From: Rikenellaceae bacterium
Lineage (GTDB): Bacteria > Bacteroidota > Bacteroidia > Bacteroidales > Rikenellaceae
DNA: 64,000 nucleotides
Direction of reading: 5' to 3'
Assembly (NCBI GenBank): GCA_009783565.1
Contig: WRDF01000003.1
Location: 1-64,000 of the forward strand
This document shows, piece after piece, positions 16,250 to 23,343 of the stretch (the stretch's first letter is position 1; each line of letters opens with the position of its first letter). Under the pieces are notes generated by a model that had not been told where the DNA came from, searched no databases, and worked only from the letters and a program-made list of their open reading frames with translations. Both the position numbers and the translations under genes were made by a program.

Positions 16250-16999
16250 ATGGGAATTTTCAGCAGGAAAAAACCTGTCCAAAAAATATCTGAAACCACT
16301 GTCACGCATCCTGCGCTGGGCGACATAACGGTCGTGCAGTCACAGCGGGCGCGACGGATATCGGTATCGGTACGGCCGCCGGGAGTCGTAAGGCTTACAT
16401 TGCCGCCGTCGGTGACACTGCATGAGGGGATGCGGTTCGTGGAGAGCAAGCTCGGCTGGATCGCCGCCGCGCGCGAACGGGCTAACCGCCGCGCCGCAGT
16501 CGTACCTATTGCGCCGCCATACTCTACGCGTTATCACAGTCTGGATTTACGCCCGACGGTCGATGTCCATACGATAAGGGTGCGCATTGCCGCCGGGCGC
16601 ATCACAGTAATTTATCCCGCCATGCTTCCGTACACCGCCGAATCTGTTCAGGCAGCGATAAAACGCGGTATCGAGCAGGCGTGGCGCACGGAAGCAAAAG
16701 AATTGCTGCCGCGCCGCACGGCCGAACTCGCCCGACAGCACGGATTCCGTTACAACAGCGTTGCTGTGCGTAATACCGTGAGCAAATGGGGCAGCTGTTC
16801 AGGGCGCGACGACATTTCGCTGAGCCTGCATCTGATGCGCCTGCCGGACGAGCTGATAGATTACATTATCCTTCACGAACTCTGTCATACCATTCATAAA
16901 AACCACAGCGCGGCATTCCATGCCCTTCTCAGCCGCCATACCGACGGCCATCATCTCGAACTGCGTCGTCGGCTGCGCAGTTTCAGCACAAGATGGTAA
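16250..16999 (+). CDS. YgjP-like zinc metallopeptidase domain protein (DUF45/M48 clan)
   Basis: The 249-residue protein carries RARRISVSVRPPGVVRLTLP near the N-terminus, NTVSKWGSCSGRDDISLSLH, and the gluzincin motif HELCH at 209-213 with NHSAAFHAL following, which supplies the third ligand. This combination is the YgjP/DUF45 family, whose members often accompany restriction or housekeeping genes and whose substrate is unknown. The ATG at 16250 is chosen over the GTG at 16244, which lies inside a repeat element. The stop codon overlaps the first base of a perfect 38-bp palindrome. Confidence 0.82.
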   Translation: MGIFSRKKPVQKISETTVTHPALGDITVVQSQRARRISVSVRPPGVVRLTLPPSVTLHEGMRFVESKLGWIAAARERANRRAAVVPIAPPYSTRYHSLDLRPTVDVHTIRVRIAAGRITVIYPAMLPYTAESVQAAIKRGIEQAWRTEAKELLPRRTAELARQHGFRYNSVAVRNTVSKWGSCSGRDDISLSLHLMRLPDELIDYIILHELCHTIHKNHSAAFHALLSRHTDGHHLELRRRLRSFSTRW

Positions 17000-17036
17000 A
17001 AGATATGGATTATTTTGCAAAATAATCCATATCTTT
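16999..17036. terminator. perfect 38-bp palindrome acting as terminator
   Basis: AAAGATATGGATTATTTT at 16999-17016 pairs perfectly with AAAATAATCCATATCTTT at 17019-17036 with only GC between, and ends in a T run. It begins in the ygjP-like stop codon and ends 10 nt before the next start codon. Confidence 0.75.
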
Positions 17037-17046
17037 GATACCGCCT

Positions 17047-17877
17047 ATGAAAGTCTCGCTGCTGATACTCGTGCATCGCGCACAGCCGTACATCGAGCGG
17101 TGCGTGCGGTCGCTCTTCGGGCAGACATACGGGGATATAGAATATGTATTCGTAGACGACACTTCACCCGACCGGAGCATGGAGATCGTGCGGCAAGTGC
17201 TCGATATGCCGGAGTTCGCGGCACGCACGGCGCAGGTGAAATTCGTTGCGAACGAGCAAAATCTCGGTATCGCTGCCTCGCGTAACGTGGCTCTCGACCA
17301 CGCTACGGGCGAGTATGTGCTGTTCGTCGATAGCGACGATTGGCTCGATCTGTGCGCGGTAGAGAATTTGGCCGCCAAAGCGGTTGCCGACTCGGCCGAT
17401 ATGGTTATCTATGATTTCTGGATGGTGCATGAGGGGTGGTTCAGACGGGAGAAGAATCCTGTCTTTTCCGGCAAAAAGAAGTATATCCGTGCGATGCTGC
17501 TGCGCCGATTAACTCCGTCGATGTGGTCGAAGCTGGTGCGGCGGCGGCTGTTCGACGAGGTGCGGTTCGTACCGGGAATGAACTACGGCGAAGATTACTA
17601 TATTTCGCCTATTCTGGCCTACGGGGCCGATAAAATCGTATCGCTCCCGGAACCGCTGTATTATTATCTGAGCCACGATGCGTCGGTTTCCTATAATGTC
17701 ACGCGGGCGAAGGCGCGGATGCTGATGGACATTGTAGAGCGTCTCGGAGCATTCTTCGGCACGAAACCCGACTATGCGCCGATCGTTTGGCAAATGAAAA
17801 TCCGAAATAGAATTATGTTGCTGCGACTCGCCGTACGCCGTCGAATGCCGAAACCATCTAAACTGATAAGATTATGA
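17047..17877 (+). CDS. glycosyltransferase family 2 protein
   Basis: The 276-residue GT-A enzyme opens MKVSLLILVHRAQPYIERCV, then YVFVDDTSPDRS near 36-47 and YVLFVDSDDWLD near 94-105, the nucleotide-sugar and metal-binding Asp motifs of GT2. NYGEDYYISP near 180 supplies the acceptor-side ED motif. It has no obvious membrane segment and probably transfers a sugar to a lipid-linked or surface glycan. The start codon ATG at 17047 is preferred to a TTG at 17035 that lies inside the palindrome. It overlaps the next gene by 4 nt (ATGA). Confidence 0.88.
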   Translation: MKVSLLILVHRAQPYIERCVRSLFGQTYGDIEYVFVDDTSPDRSMEIVRQVLDMPEFAARTAQVKFVANEQNLGIAASRNVALDHATGEYVLFVDSDDWLDLCAVENLAAKAVADSADMVIYDFWMVHEGWFRREKNPVFSGKKKYIRAMLLRRLTPSMWSKLVRRRLFDEVRFVPGMNYGEDYYISPILAYGADKIVSLPEPLYYYLSHDASVSYNVTRAKARMLMDIVERLGAFFGTKPDYAPIVWQMKIRNRIMLLRLAVRRRMPKPSKLIRL

Positions 17878-18539
17878 AGAAATTGTTACTCCTGTTGTTC
17901 ATCGGCAGTCTCACGGCCTGCTACACTACCCGAAACATCACATCGTCAGTCGAACCGGCGCAGATCGGTCGGTTGGCGCTTTTCGAGCCGATCACCGAAA
18001 TTTTTCTTATCGAACGCGGTAACCGGGCTGAGTTCAACGACAGTTTATCGTGGGAATCGGCAAAAATGGTGGCAGCGTTGATTCGTGAAGCTCCGCGAAT
18101 GCCGATGATTGTCGAAACGCGATATACGGAAAACGACGAAATTCGTGAAATTATAGAATACGAGTTAATAGAATATATAGCCGAACTGGAAACGCTTGCG
18201 CCCAAGAAAAGGCATACCTTGCCCGTACCCGTTACCGTTGTGGAGGCGTTGAGACTGGACGGGCATCGTTACGGGATGGCGGTAGTTGCCAACGGATTTT
18301 CGCGCGTGCGGGGAAATTACACTAATCAGGTTCTTAAAGGAATCGGGATAACTATTCTGACAGGAGGAATATATTCGCCGCAACCCATAAAAGCGCATTC
18401 GAACGTCGCGTGTATAATCGTCGATGCCGAAACCGAATCCCTCGTTTTCTACAACAGGCATTTTATGCGAGATGGCGAGCCGCTGAAAGCTGATGTGATG
18501 TCGAGACAGTTGAACAAAATTTTCAAGAAATATTTTTGA
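17874..18539 (+). CDS. hypothetical lipoprotein
   Basis: The 221-residue product begins MKKLLLLLFIGSLTAC, a lipoprotein signal with Cys at 16. The mature part has an N-terminal segment with IGRLALFEPITEIFLIERGN, an acidic helix near IREIIEYELIEYIAELE, and a C-terminal beta-rich part including GIGITILTGGIYSPQPIKAHS and ACIIVDAETESLVFYNRH. The last part resembles periplasmic lipoproteins of Bacteroidetes that report on transport or glycan complexes, but I do not recognise a named family. It overlaps the glycosyltransferase gene by 4 nt, so both are translated from one message. Confidence 0.75.
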   Translation: MKKLLLLLFIGSLTACYTTRNITSSVEPAQIGRLALFEPITEIFLIERGNRAEFNDSLSWESAKMVAALIREAPRMPMIVETRYTENDEIREIIEYELIEYIAELETLAPKKRHTLPVPVTVVEALRLDGHRYGMAVVANGFSRVRGNYTNQVLKGIGITILTGGIYSPQPIKAHSNVACIIVDAETESLVFYNRHFMRDGEPLKADVMSRQLNKIFKKYF

Positions 18540-18566
18540 TGACTTTTCGCTAAATCTTTATTAACA

Positions 18567-18962
18567 ATGGAAGGAATGATTATTTGTAAAAGCTGCGGGA
18601 TGCCGATGTGCCGCCCGGAGGATTTCGGCACGAACGCCGACGGAACACCGAATAACGATTACTGCGTCCATTGCTGCAAGGACGGCAAACTTACGGCATT
18701 TTGCCAAAGCTGCGGGATGCCGATGCGCCGCCCGGAGGATTTCGGTACGAATGCCGACGGAACGCCGAACGATGATTATTGCGCCTATTGCTACAAGGAC
18801 GGACAATTCACGTCGGATGCAACGATGGACGAAATTATCGAGATTAATTTGCAGTACCTCGACGAGATCAACAAGGAGTTCGGCACGCAACTCACGCCCG
18901 ACGAGGCGCGGGCGCAGATGCGAGAGTTCTTCCCGCACCTGAAAAGATGGAAGAAATGTTAA
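18567..18962 (+). CDS. putative zinc ribbon protein with tandem-duplicated domain
   Basis: The 131-residue protein contains two nearly identical 39-residue zinc ribbons, starting CKSCGMPMCRPEDFGTNADG and CQSCGMPMRRPEDFGTNADG, each ending with a second C-x2-C (CVHCC, CAYCY). Each gives four cysteines for one zinc. This is the putative zinc ribbon domain (PF12674 type). Single-domain relatives are usual; here the DNA shows a direct 117-bp duplication (about 18591-18707 and 18708-18824). The C-terminal MDEIIEINLQYLDEINKEFG region is helical and typical of the family. Function is unknown. The last codons overlap the Ogt start by 16 nt. Confidence 0.8.
   Translation: MEGMIICKSCGMPMCRPEDFGTNADGTPNNDYCVHCCKDGKLTAFCQSCGMPMRRPEDFGTNADGTPNDDYCAYCYKDGQFTSDATMDEIIEINLQYLDEINKEFGTQLTPDEARAQMREFFPHLKRWKKC
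18591..18824 (+). repeat. tandem duplication of a 117-bp zinc-ribbon coding unit
   Basis: AGCTGCGGGATGCCGATG begins at 18591 and recurs at 18708, and the two units stay closely alike for about 100 bp, mostly with silent or conservative changes. Confidence 0.85.
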
Positions 18963-19423
18963 AGCATTTCCTTTATTACTCTTCGCCGATCGGTCGGTTG
19001 GTCATTGCGGCCGACGGCGAAGGGTACATTACCGACCTTACGTTCGGGCGCGTGCCTCACGGAGCTGTCGAGGGGGAGACAGAAGCCCTGGCCGTTGCCG
19101 AGCGTCAGTTGGATGAATATTTTGCAGGCAAGCGCATGGAATTCGAATTGCCGTTGCGACCATCGGGAACATCTTTTCAGCAGAACGTGTGGTGCGAATT
19201 GCAGCGCATTCCCTATGGCCGGACGGCAAGCTACGGGCAGGTGGCGGCGGCCGTAGGCAAGCCGCGAGCTGCACGCGCCGTCGGGATGGCCAACAACCGT
19301 AACCCGATCGCGGTTATCATCCCGTGTCACCGTGTGATCGGCTCTAACGGCGCTCTCACGGGTTATGCGGGAGGATTGGAGGTCAAAAAGCGGTTGCTCG
19401 AATTGGAAAATGCGCGTGCGTGA
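18947..19423 (+). CDS. ogt: methylated-DNA--[protein]-cysteine S-methyltransferase
   Basis: The 158-residue protein has the full alkyltransferase domain: FQQNVWCELQRIPYGRTASY near 78-97 (winged helix), AVGMANNRNP near 111-120 and the active-site IPCHRVIG with the acceptor Cys at 127. It removes O6-alkyl groups from guanine by transferring them irreversibly to that cysteine. There is no AraC/Ada domain, so it is the Ogt type, not Ada. The start overlaps the zinc-ribbon gene; ATG at 18956 is an alternative that would shorten the protein by 3 residues. Confidence 0.92.
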   Translation: MEEMLKHFLYYSSPIGRLVIAADGEGYITDLTFGRVPHGAVEGETEALAVAERQLDEYFAGKRMEFELPLRPSGTSFQQNVWCELQRIPYGRTASYGQVAAAVGKPRAARAVGMANNRNPIAVIIPCHRVIGSNGALTGYAGGLEVKKRLLELENARA

Positions 19424-19436
19424 TTTCCGATTTTTT

Positions 19437-19459
19437 GTCATTGCGGGCTTGCCCGCAAT
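19437..19459. repeat. family A single hairpin after ogt
   Basis: GTCATTGCGGGC TT GCCCGCAAT, a 9-bp stem, lies 14 nt after the ogt stop codon. Confidence 0.65.
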
Positions 19460-19467
19460 CTGCTTTC

Positions 19468-19570
19468 GTCATTGCGAGCCGAGAGGCGAAGCAATCCAGC
19501 TACAAGCGATCATTCCGGATTGCTTTGTCGTGCTTACGCACTCCTCGCAATGACGAAAACACGCGCGTTG
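19468..19570. repeat. family A doublet with a family B half-element
   Basis: The unit runs from GTCATTGCGAGCC through GCGAAGCAATCCAG, then CCGGATTGCTTTG and CTCGCAATGAC at 19554, forming nested inverted repeats. It continues directly into GAAAACACGCGCGTTGG of family B. It fills the spacer between ogt and the exonuclease gene. Confidence 0.75.
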
Positions 19571-19611
19571 GATTAACCGTATGAAACCCGTAAATTGGCA
19601 ATTGAAATTCG

Positions 19612-20103
19612 ATGTTAGACTTCGCGGCGATAGATTTCGAGACTGCAAATAATTATCGCGGCAGCGCGTGCAGCGTGGGCGTGGTAGTAGTGCGCGGAGG
19701 CGAGATAACGCAGAAAATGTATGAACTCATACGCCCGCGCCCGAATTTTTATAGCTGGTTCAACACGCGCATTCACGGACTTGCGACAGAAGATACGGAC
19801 GATGCGCCTGAATTTCCGGAGGTGTGGGGTAGTATTGCGCCGCTCATCGAAGGGCTGCCGATGGTAGCGCATAACAGCCCGTTCGACAAGGGATGCCTGG
19901 AAGCGGTATTTGCGTTATATGAAATGGCGTGGCCCGGTTATGTGTTCCATTGCACGTGTCGCGCGGCGCGCAGGGCGTTCCCCGCGTTGCCGAACCATAA
20001 ACTCGGCACTGTCGCGGCGCATATCGGGTTCGACCTTTTCGACCACCATCACGCCCTCGCCGACGCCGAAGCGTGCGCGGCTATCGCGATGAGGATTCTA
20101 TGA
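19612..20103 (+). CDS. DnaQ-like 3'-5' exonuclease
   Basis: The 163-residue protein is a stand-alone DEDDh exonuclease domain. FAAIDFETANNYRGSACSVG gives ExoI (D8, E10), VAHNSPFDKGCLEAVF gives ExoII, and FDHHHALADAEACAAIA gives the H-x4-D of ExoIII. YSWFNTRIHGLATEDTDDAP is also conserved in this group. Such proteins trim 3' ends of DNA or RNA; the specific substrate is unknown. It sits beside ogt on the same strand, with repeat elements between, so a shared DNA-repair role is possible but not shown. Confidence 0.88.
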   Translation: MLDFAAIDFETANNYRGSACSVGVVVVRGGEITQKMYELIRPRPNFYSWFNTRIHGLATEDTDDAPEFPEVWGSIAPLIEGLPMVAHNSPFDKGCLEAVFALYEMAWPGYVFHCTCRAARRAFPALPNHKLGTVAAHIGFDLFDHHHALADAEACAAIAMRIL

Positions 20104-20192
20104 AAAACACTGTGAATATTTTAACGACAAGTAGCATAATAAATTAAGTGTATTTGCCGTTGAACAGGAATACGTAAAATTTCCCACGCATT

Positions 20193-23100
20193 ATGAAAAA
20201 ACTTTTCATCATTGCTGCGCTACTCGTTTGTGCGCACGCAACAGCATTTGCACAACGAACCGGCACAGTATCGGGACAAATTACGGACGATGCGACGGGC
20301 GAGAGTATTACAGGCGCTGTCGTAGAAATGCGCTCGGTAGCCGACACCACATTTGTACGGCATATTGTCAGCGACCGCGAAAGCAAATTCTCGATCGCGG
20401 AGCTTCCTTTTGGCAACTATACGCTGCGCGTGACGTTTCTGGGTTATGAGCCGAACCAAACGCAGATCAACGTAAATGCGCGCAACATAGCGCTCGCGCA
20501 TGTCTTCCTGAAATCCTCCGTGACGGAGCTGGACGGGGTGACGGTCATGGCGCAGGCCGTGCGTGTTTCCATGCGCGGCGACACGATTTCGTATAACGCC
20601 GCGGCGTTCCAGGTGTCGGACGATGCTGATGCCGACGAATTATTGCGGCAACTGCCCGGCGTCGAGGTGGGGGAAGATGGCTCGCTGAGGGCGCAGGGCA
20701 AAGATGTGCAGCAGATTTTAGTCGACGGCAAAGAGACATTCGGAACAGATGTGGCAGCAGTTATGCGCAATATTCCGGCTAACGCGATCCAGCGCGTGGA
20801 GGTCTATAACAAGCTGAGCGACTTCGCCCAGACTACGGGAATAAACGACGGTGACGACTTTCAGGTTATGAATTTCGTTACAGGCGTAACATTTGCCCAA
20901 TATGGCACATTCACGGGGTTGTATGGCTACAAAGATAAATATTCGGCCGATGCGCAGTATAATATTATGACCGGCAGTCACGGACTGATGCTAAACACCT
21001 CGTCGAACAATACCGGTGGCGGAGGACGGATCGGCATGGGGATGATGGGCGGCGGCGGAGGTGGCAGCATGACGGTCACGCCCGGCATGATGGGTGGCGG
21101 CGGCGGAGGTGGCAGAACGTTCACGGTTACGCCCGGCATGATGGGCGGCGGCGGATTCGGCAGTCGTTTCGGCGGCGGTGGCGGCATGTCGGAGAATAAC
21201 AAAATATTGACGCATAACGTCGCATTTAATCATAATTATGACGGCGGCGATAAGCTGAAAACAGCTGTTTTCTATTCTTACGGTCACACCGATGCGCAGA
21301 CAAAGAGCGAGTCCGACCGCACGTACTTCAACACGTCCATATTCAACGACCTCTACAACCGCACTACGCGCGTATCGGAGAGCAATTCGATCAATAACCG
21401 TCATATTTTCGGTGGTAACGTGCAATGGCGGCCTGCCGCGCGCCAGATGCTCAATCTTCGCATTGGCGGCACTTATGCTAATACTAATGCCCACTCGACG
21501 AGCACGGAGAATCAATTTACGGATGTAATCGAGAATTTATTTCAATATTACAGAAGTCGCACGGGCAACCATACCGAACAGTATAATTTCACAGGAGGAC
21601 TTAACTATGGCGTAGGATTCGCAAAGGCGGGGCGCAGTCTGAGCGTAGGCCTGAATGCCGGAGCGAATAAAAATGACGGCAATTCGACGAACGACATACA
21701 TCTGCGCATTCTCGGACGTACGCCTCAGCTCGACTCCATGGGGCGCAACCGCAGCCTGAGTGACAGCTATGGCTGGAACGTTGCGGGGCGCGTGCAATAC
21801 TCCGAGCCGTTGTCGGAATACTGGAGTCTGATGGCCACCTACGAATTCTCGAACCGCTTTTCCGACCGTAACACAGCCGCCGAGAGATGGGAGTCTTTCG
21901 GCAATTACAACAACTTCGACAACGGACACTGGGTGGATTGGAACGAGGGAAGTAATATATTGGAAACGCGAGATGTAAGTCATCGCACCGGTGGAGGTAT
22001 CTACTACTCCAAGAACAACGACCTGCTGCGCATCGATGTGGTCTATAAGCATACGTTGCAGAAAATGGATCGCATTTTGCCAAGGCCTTATAAAGCCGAC
22101 GCGAACTTTCACAACATGGTTTATAATGCTATGTACAACAAGCAGCTCACGCCGCAGCACAGGCTGGAGTTCCGTTTGGAGGCCGATACCCAAAACCCGT
22201 CGATCACACAGTTGCAAGACGTGGACGACATATCGAGCACGATTTATGTCTCGACCGGAAATCCCGACCTTCAACCTTATTACACGCACACCGGCAGCGT
22301 CAGCTATAATATGAACAACCTTACGCAGGCGCTGAACTTCTCGCTGACGGCGCACGGTTCGATGACATCGGACTATATCGGGACGGATACGCGTATCATA
22401 ACCGACGATCAGTGGGAGACGCCCAACGGTACGATAATAGAGAAAGGCGGGCAATATTCGCGCCCCATAAACATGGGCGAGTCGGCATGGAGCTTCGGGC
22501 TTACCGCTTCGTTGGGCAAGCCGATTAATTTCATGAAATGTAACTTTAACATGAGTGGCGGCATGAGTTACAGCGAGACGCCGGGCATAATAAACGGAGT
22601 ATTTAACACCGCGCAAACACAAAGCTATAACGTCTCGGCAAGTCTTAATTCGAATTGGAGTCAGCGGCTGATCGTTTCAACGAGTTACAGGATCGCACCC
22701 GGCGTGACGAATAATACTCGCGAGGGCTTTGAACGCTCGACCGGACTGAATCAATCGGCATCGCTGAGCGTGCGCTGGGATATAGTGGAGAGGATTTTCA
22801 TGCGCACGAATCTCCGCTATACCAACAACCTGACACGGCAGGCAGGTATTGCCGAAGACTACCGTTTCGAGAACGCGATGTGCAACGTTTCGGTCGGCAA
22901 GCGGCTGTTCCGCAACCGTCGTGGTGAACTGACATTCTCCGTGAATGACCTCTTCAACCAAAGCCGCGTATCGAACCAGCGCATCTTCCCCAATTACATC
23001 GAAAACAGTGTAGACCGTGGTATAGGACGTTTTTACAGCGTGAGTTTCACTTATCGACTGCGCGACTTTTTCCGCGGGAACGAGAGTTTGAGTCGCGGTA

Positions 23101-23210
23101 CGGGTATGCGTTCGCAGGGTATGGACGGGCGTAGCCGCGAGTCTTTCATGAGAGACGTCAGAAGCAGAATGGGCGGCGACGGTAGTATGATCATGTTCAG
23201 GGAAAGATAG
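20193..23210 (+). CDS. outer-membrane beta-barrel protein (carboxypeptidase-regulatory-like domain plus OMP_b-brl_3 type)
   Basis: The 1005-residue protein starts with a signal peptide (MKKLFIIAALLVCAHATAFA). Residues 27-105 form a carboxypeptidase-regulatory-like domain (GTVSGQITDDATGESITGAV). A plug-like region at 110-230 follows, including LRQLPGVEVGEDGSLRAQGK and ILVDGKETFG, then the long barrel. It resembles TonB-dependent receptors that lack SusD partners. Residues about 270-335 are low-complexity Gly/Met, with TVTPGMMGGGG twice and runs of glycine. C-terminal strands include FYSVSFTYRLRDFF. It is likely to carry a substrate across, or act at, the outer membrane. No partner lipoprotein is adjacent, and the substrate is unknown. 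Confidence 0.85.
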   Translation: MKKLFIIAALLVCAHATAFAQRTGTVSGQITDDATGESITGAVVEMRSVADTTFVRHIVSDRESKFSIAELPFGNYTLRVTFLGYEPNQTQINVNARNIALAHVFLKSSVTELDGVTVMAQAVRVSMRGDTISYNAAAFQVSDDADADELLRQLPGVEVGEDGSLRAQGKDVQQILVDGKETFGTDVAAVMRNIPANAIQRVEVYNKLSDFAQTTGINDGDDFQVMNFVTGVTFAQYGTFTGLYGYKDKYSADAQYNIMTGSHGLMLNTSSNNTGGGGRIGMGMMGGGGGGSMTVTPGMMGGGGGGGRTFTVTPGMMGGGGFGSRFGGGGGMSENNKILTHNVAFNHNYDGGDKLKTAVFYSYGHTDAQTKSESDRTYFNTSIFNDLYNRTTRVSESNSINNRHIFGGNVQWRPAARQMLNLRIGGTYANTNAHSTSTENQFTDVIENLFQYYRSRTGNHTEQYNFTGGLNYGVGFAKAGRSLSVGLNAGANKNDGNSTNDIHLRILGRTPQLDSMGRNRSLSDSYGWNVAGRVQYSEPLSEYWSLMATYEFSNRFSDRNTAAERWESFGNYNNFDNGHWVDWNEGSNILETRDVSHRTGGGIYYSKNNDLLRIDVVYKHTLQKMDRILPRPYKADANFHNMVYNAMYNKQLTPQHRLEFRLEADTQNPSITQLQDVDDISSTIYVSTGNPDLQPYYTHTGSVSYNMNNLTQALNFSLTAHGSMTSDYIGTDTRIITDDQWETPNGTIIEKGGQYSRPINMGESAWSFGLTASLGKPINFMKCNFNMSGGMSYSETPGIINGVFNTAQTQSYNVSASLNSNWSQRLIVSTSYRIAPGVTNNTREGFERSTGLNQSASLSVRWDIVERIFMRTNLRYTNNLTRQAGIAEDYRFENAMCNVSVGKRLFRNRRGELTFSVNDLFNQSRVSNQRIFPNYIENSVDRGIGRFYSVSFTYRLRDFFRGNESLSRGTGMRSQGMDGRSRESFMRDVRSRMGGDGSMIMFRER
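20999..21188 (+). repeat. glycine/methionine-rich coding repeat
   Basis: The DNA repeats GGC-rich units around ACGCCCGGCATGATGGG (three partial units), encoding TVTPGMMGGGGGGG-like segments inside the barrel protein. Confidence 0.7.
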
Positions 23211-23211
23211 A

Positions 23212-23256
23212 GCAGGGTGGCAAGGGAACACCTCGCTCGTGTTTTCCACCTGCCCA
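23212..23256. repeat. family B-like inverted element after the barrel gene
   Basis: The GGGTGG and GGGAACAC half on the left is an imperfect inverted match of GTGTTTTCCACCTGCCC on the right. The right half is an exact family B core. It begins right after the stop codon. Confidence 0.5.
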
Positions 23257-23285
23257 CAGTTCGTGTATTAGGACAATATATCATA

Positions 23286-23321
23286 ACAAGAGAGCCGTAG
23301 TTGTTGCTACGGCTCTCTTGT
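23286..23321. terminator. bidirectional terminator
   Basis: ACAAGAGAGCCGTAG pairs perfectly over 15 bp with CTACGGCTCTCTTGT around TTGTTG, between convergent genes. Confidence 0.85.
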
Positions 23322-23343
23322 ATAATAATATCAATTCCGTTTT

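Noticed and set aside
20999-21188. CRISPR-like appearance of the repeated GGC-rich units
   Set aside because: The units are in frame, irregular in spacing and within a barrel protein; there are no spacers of constant length and no cas genes.
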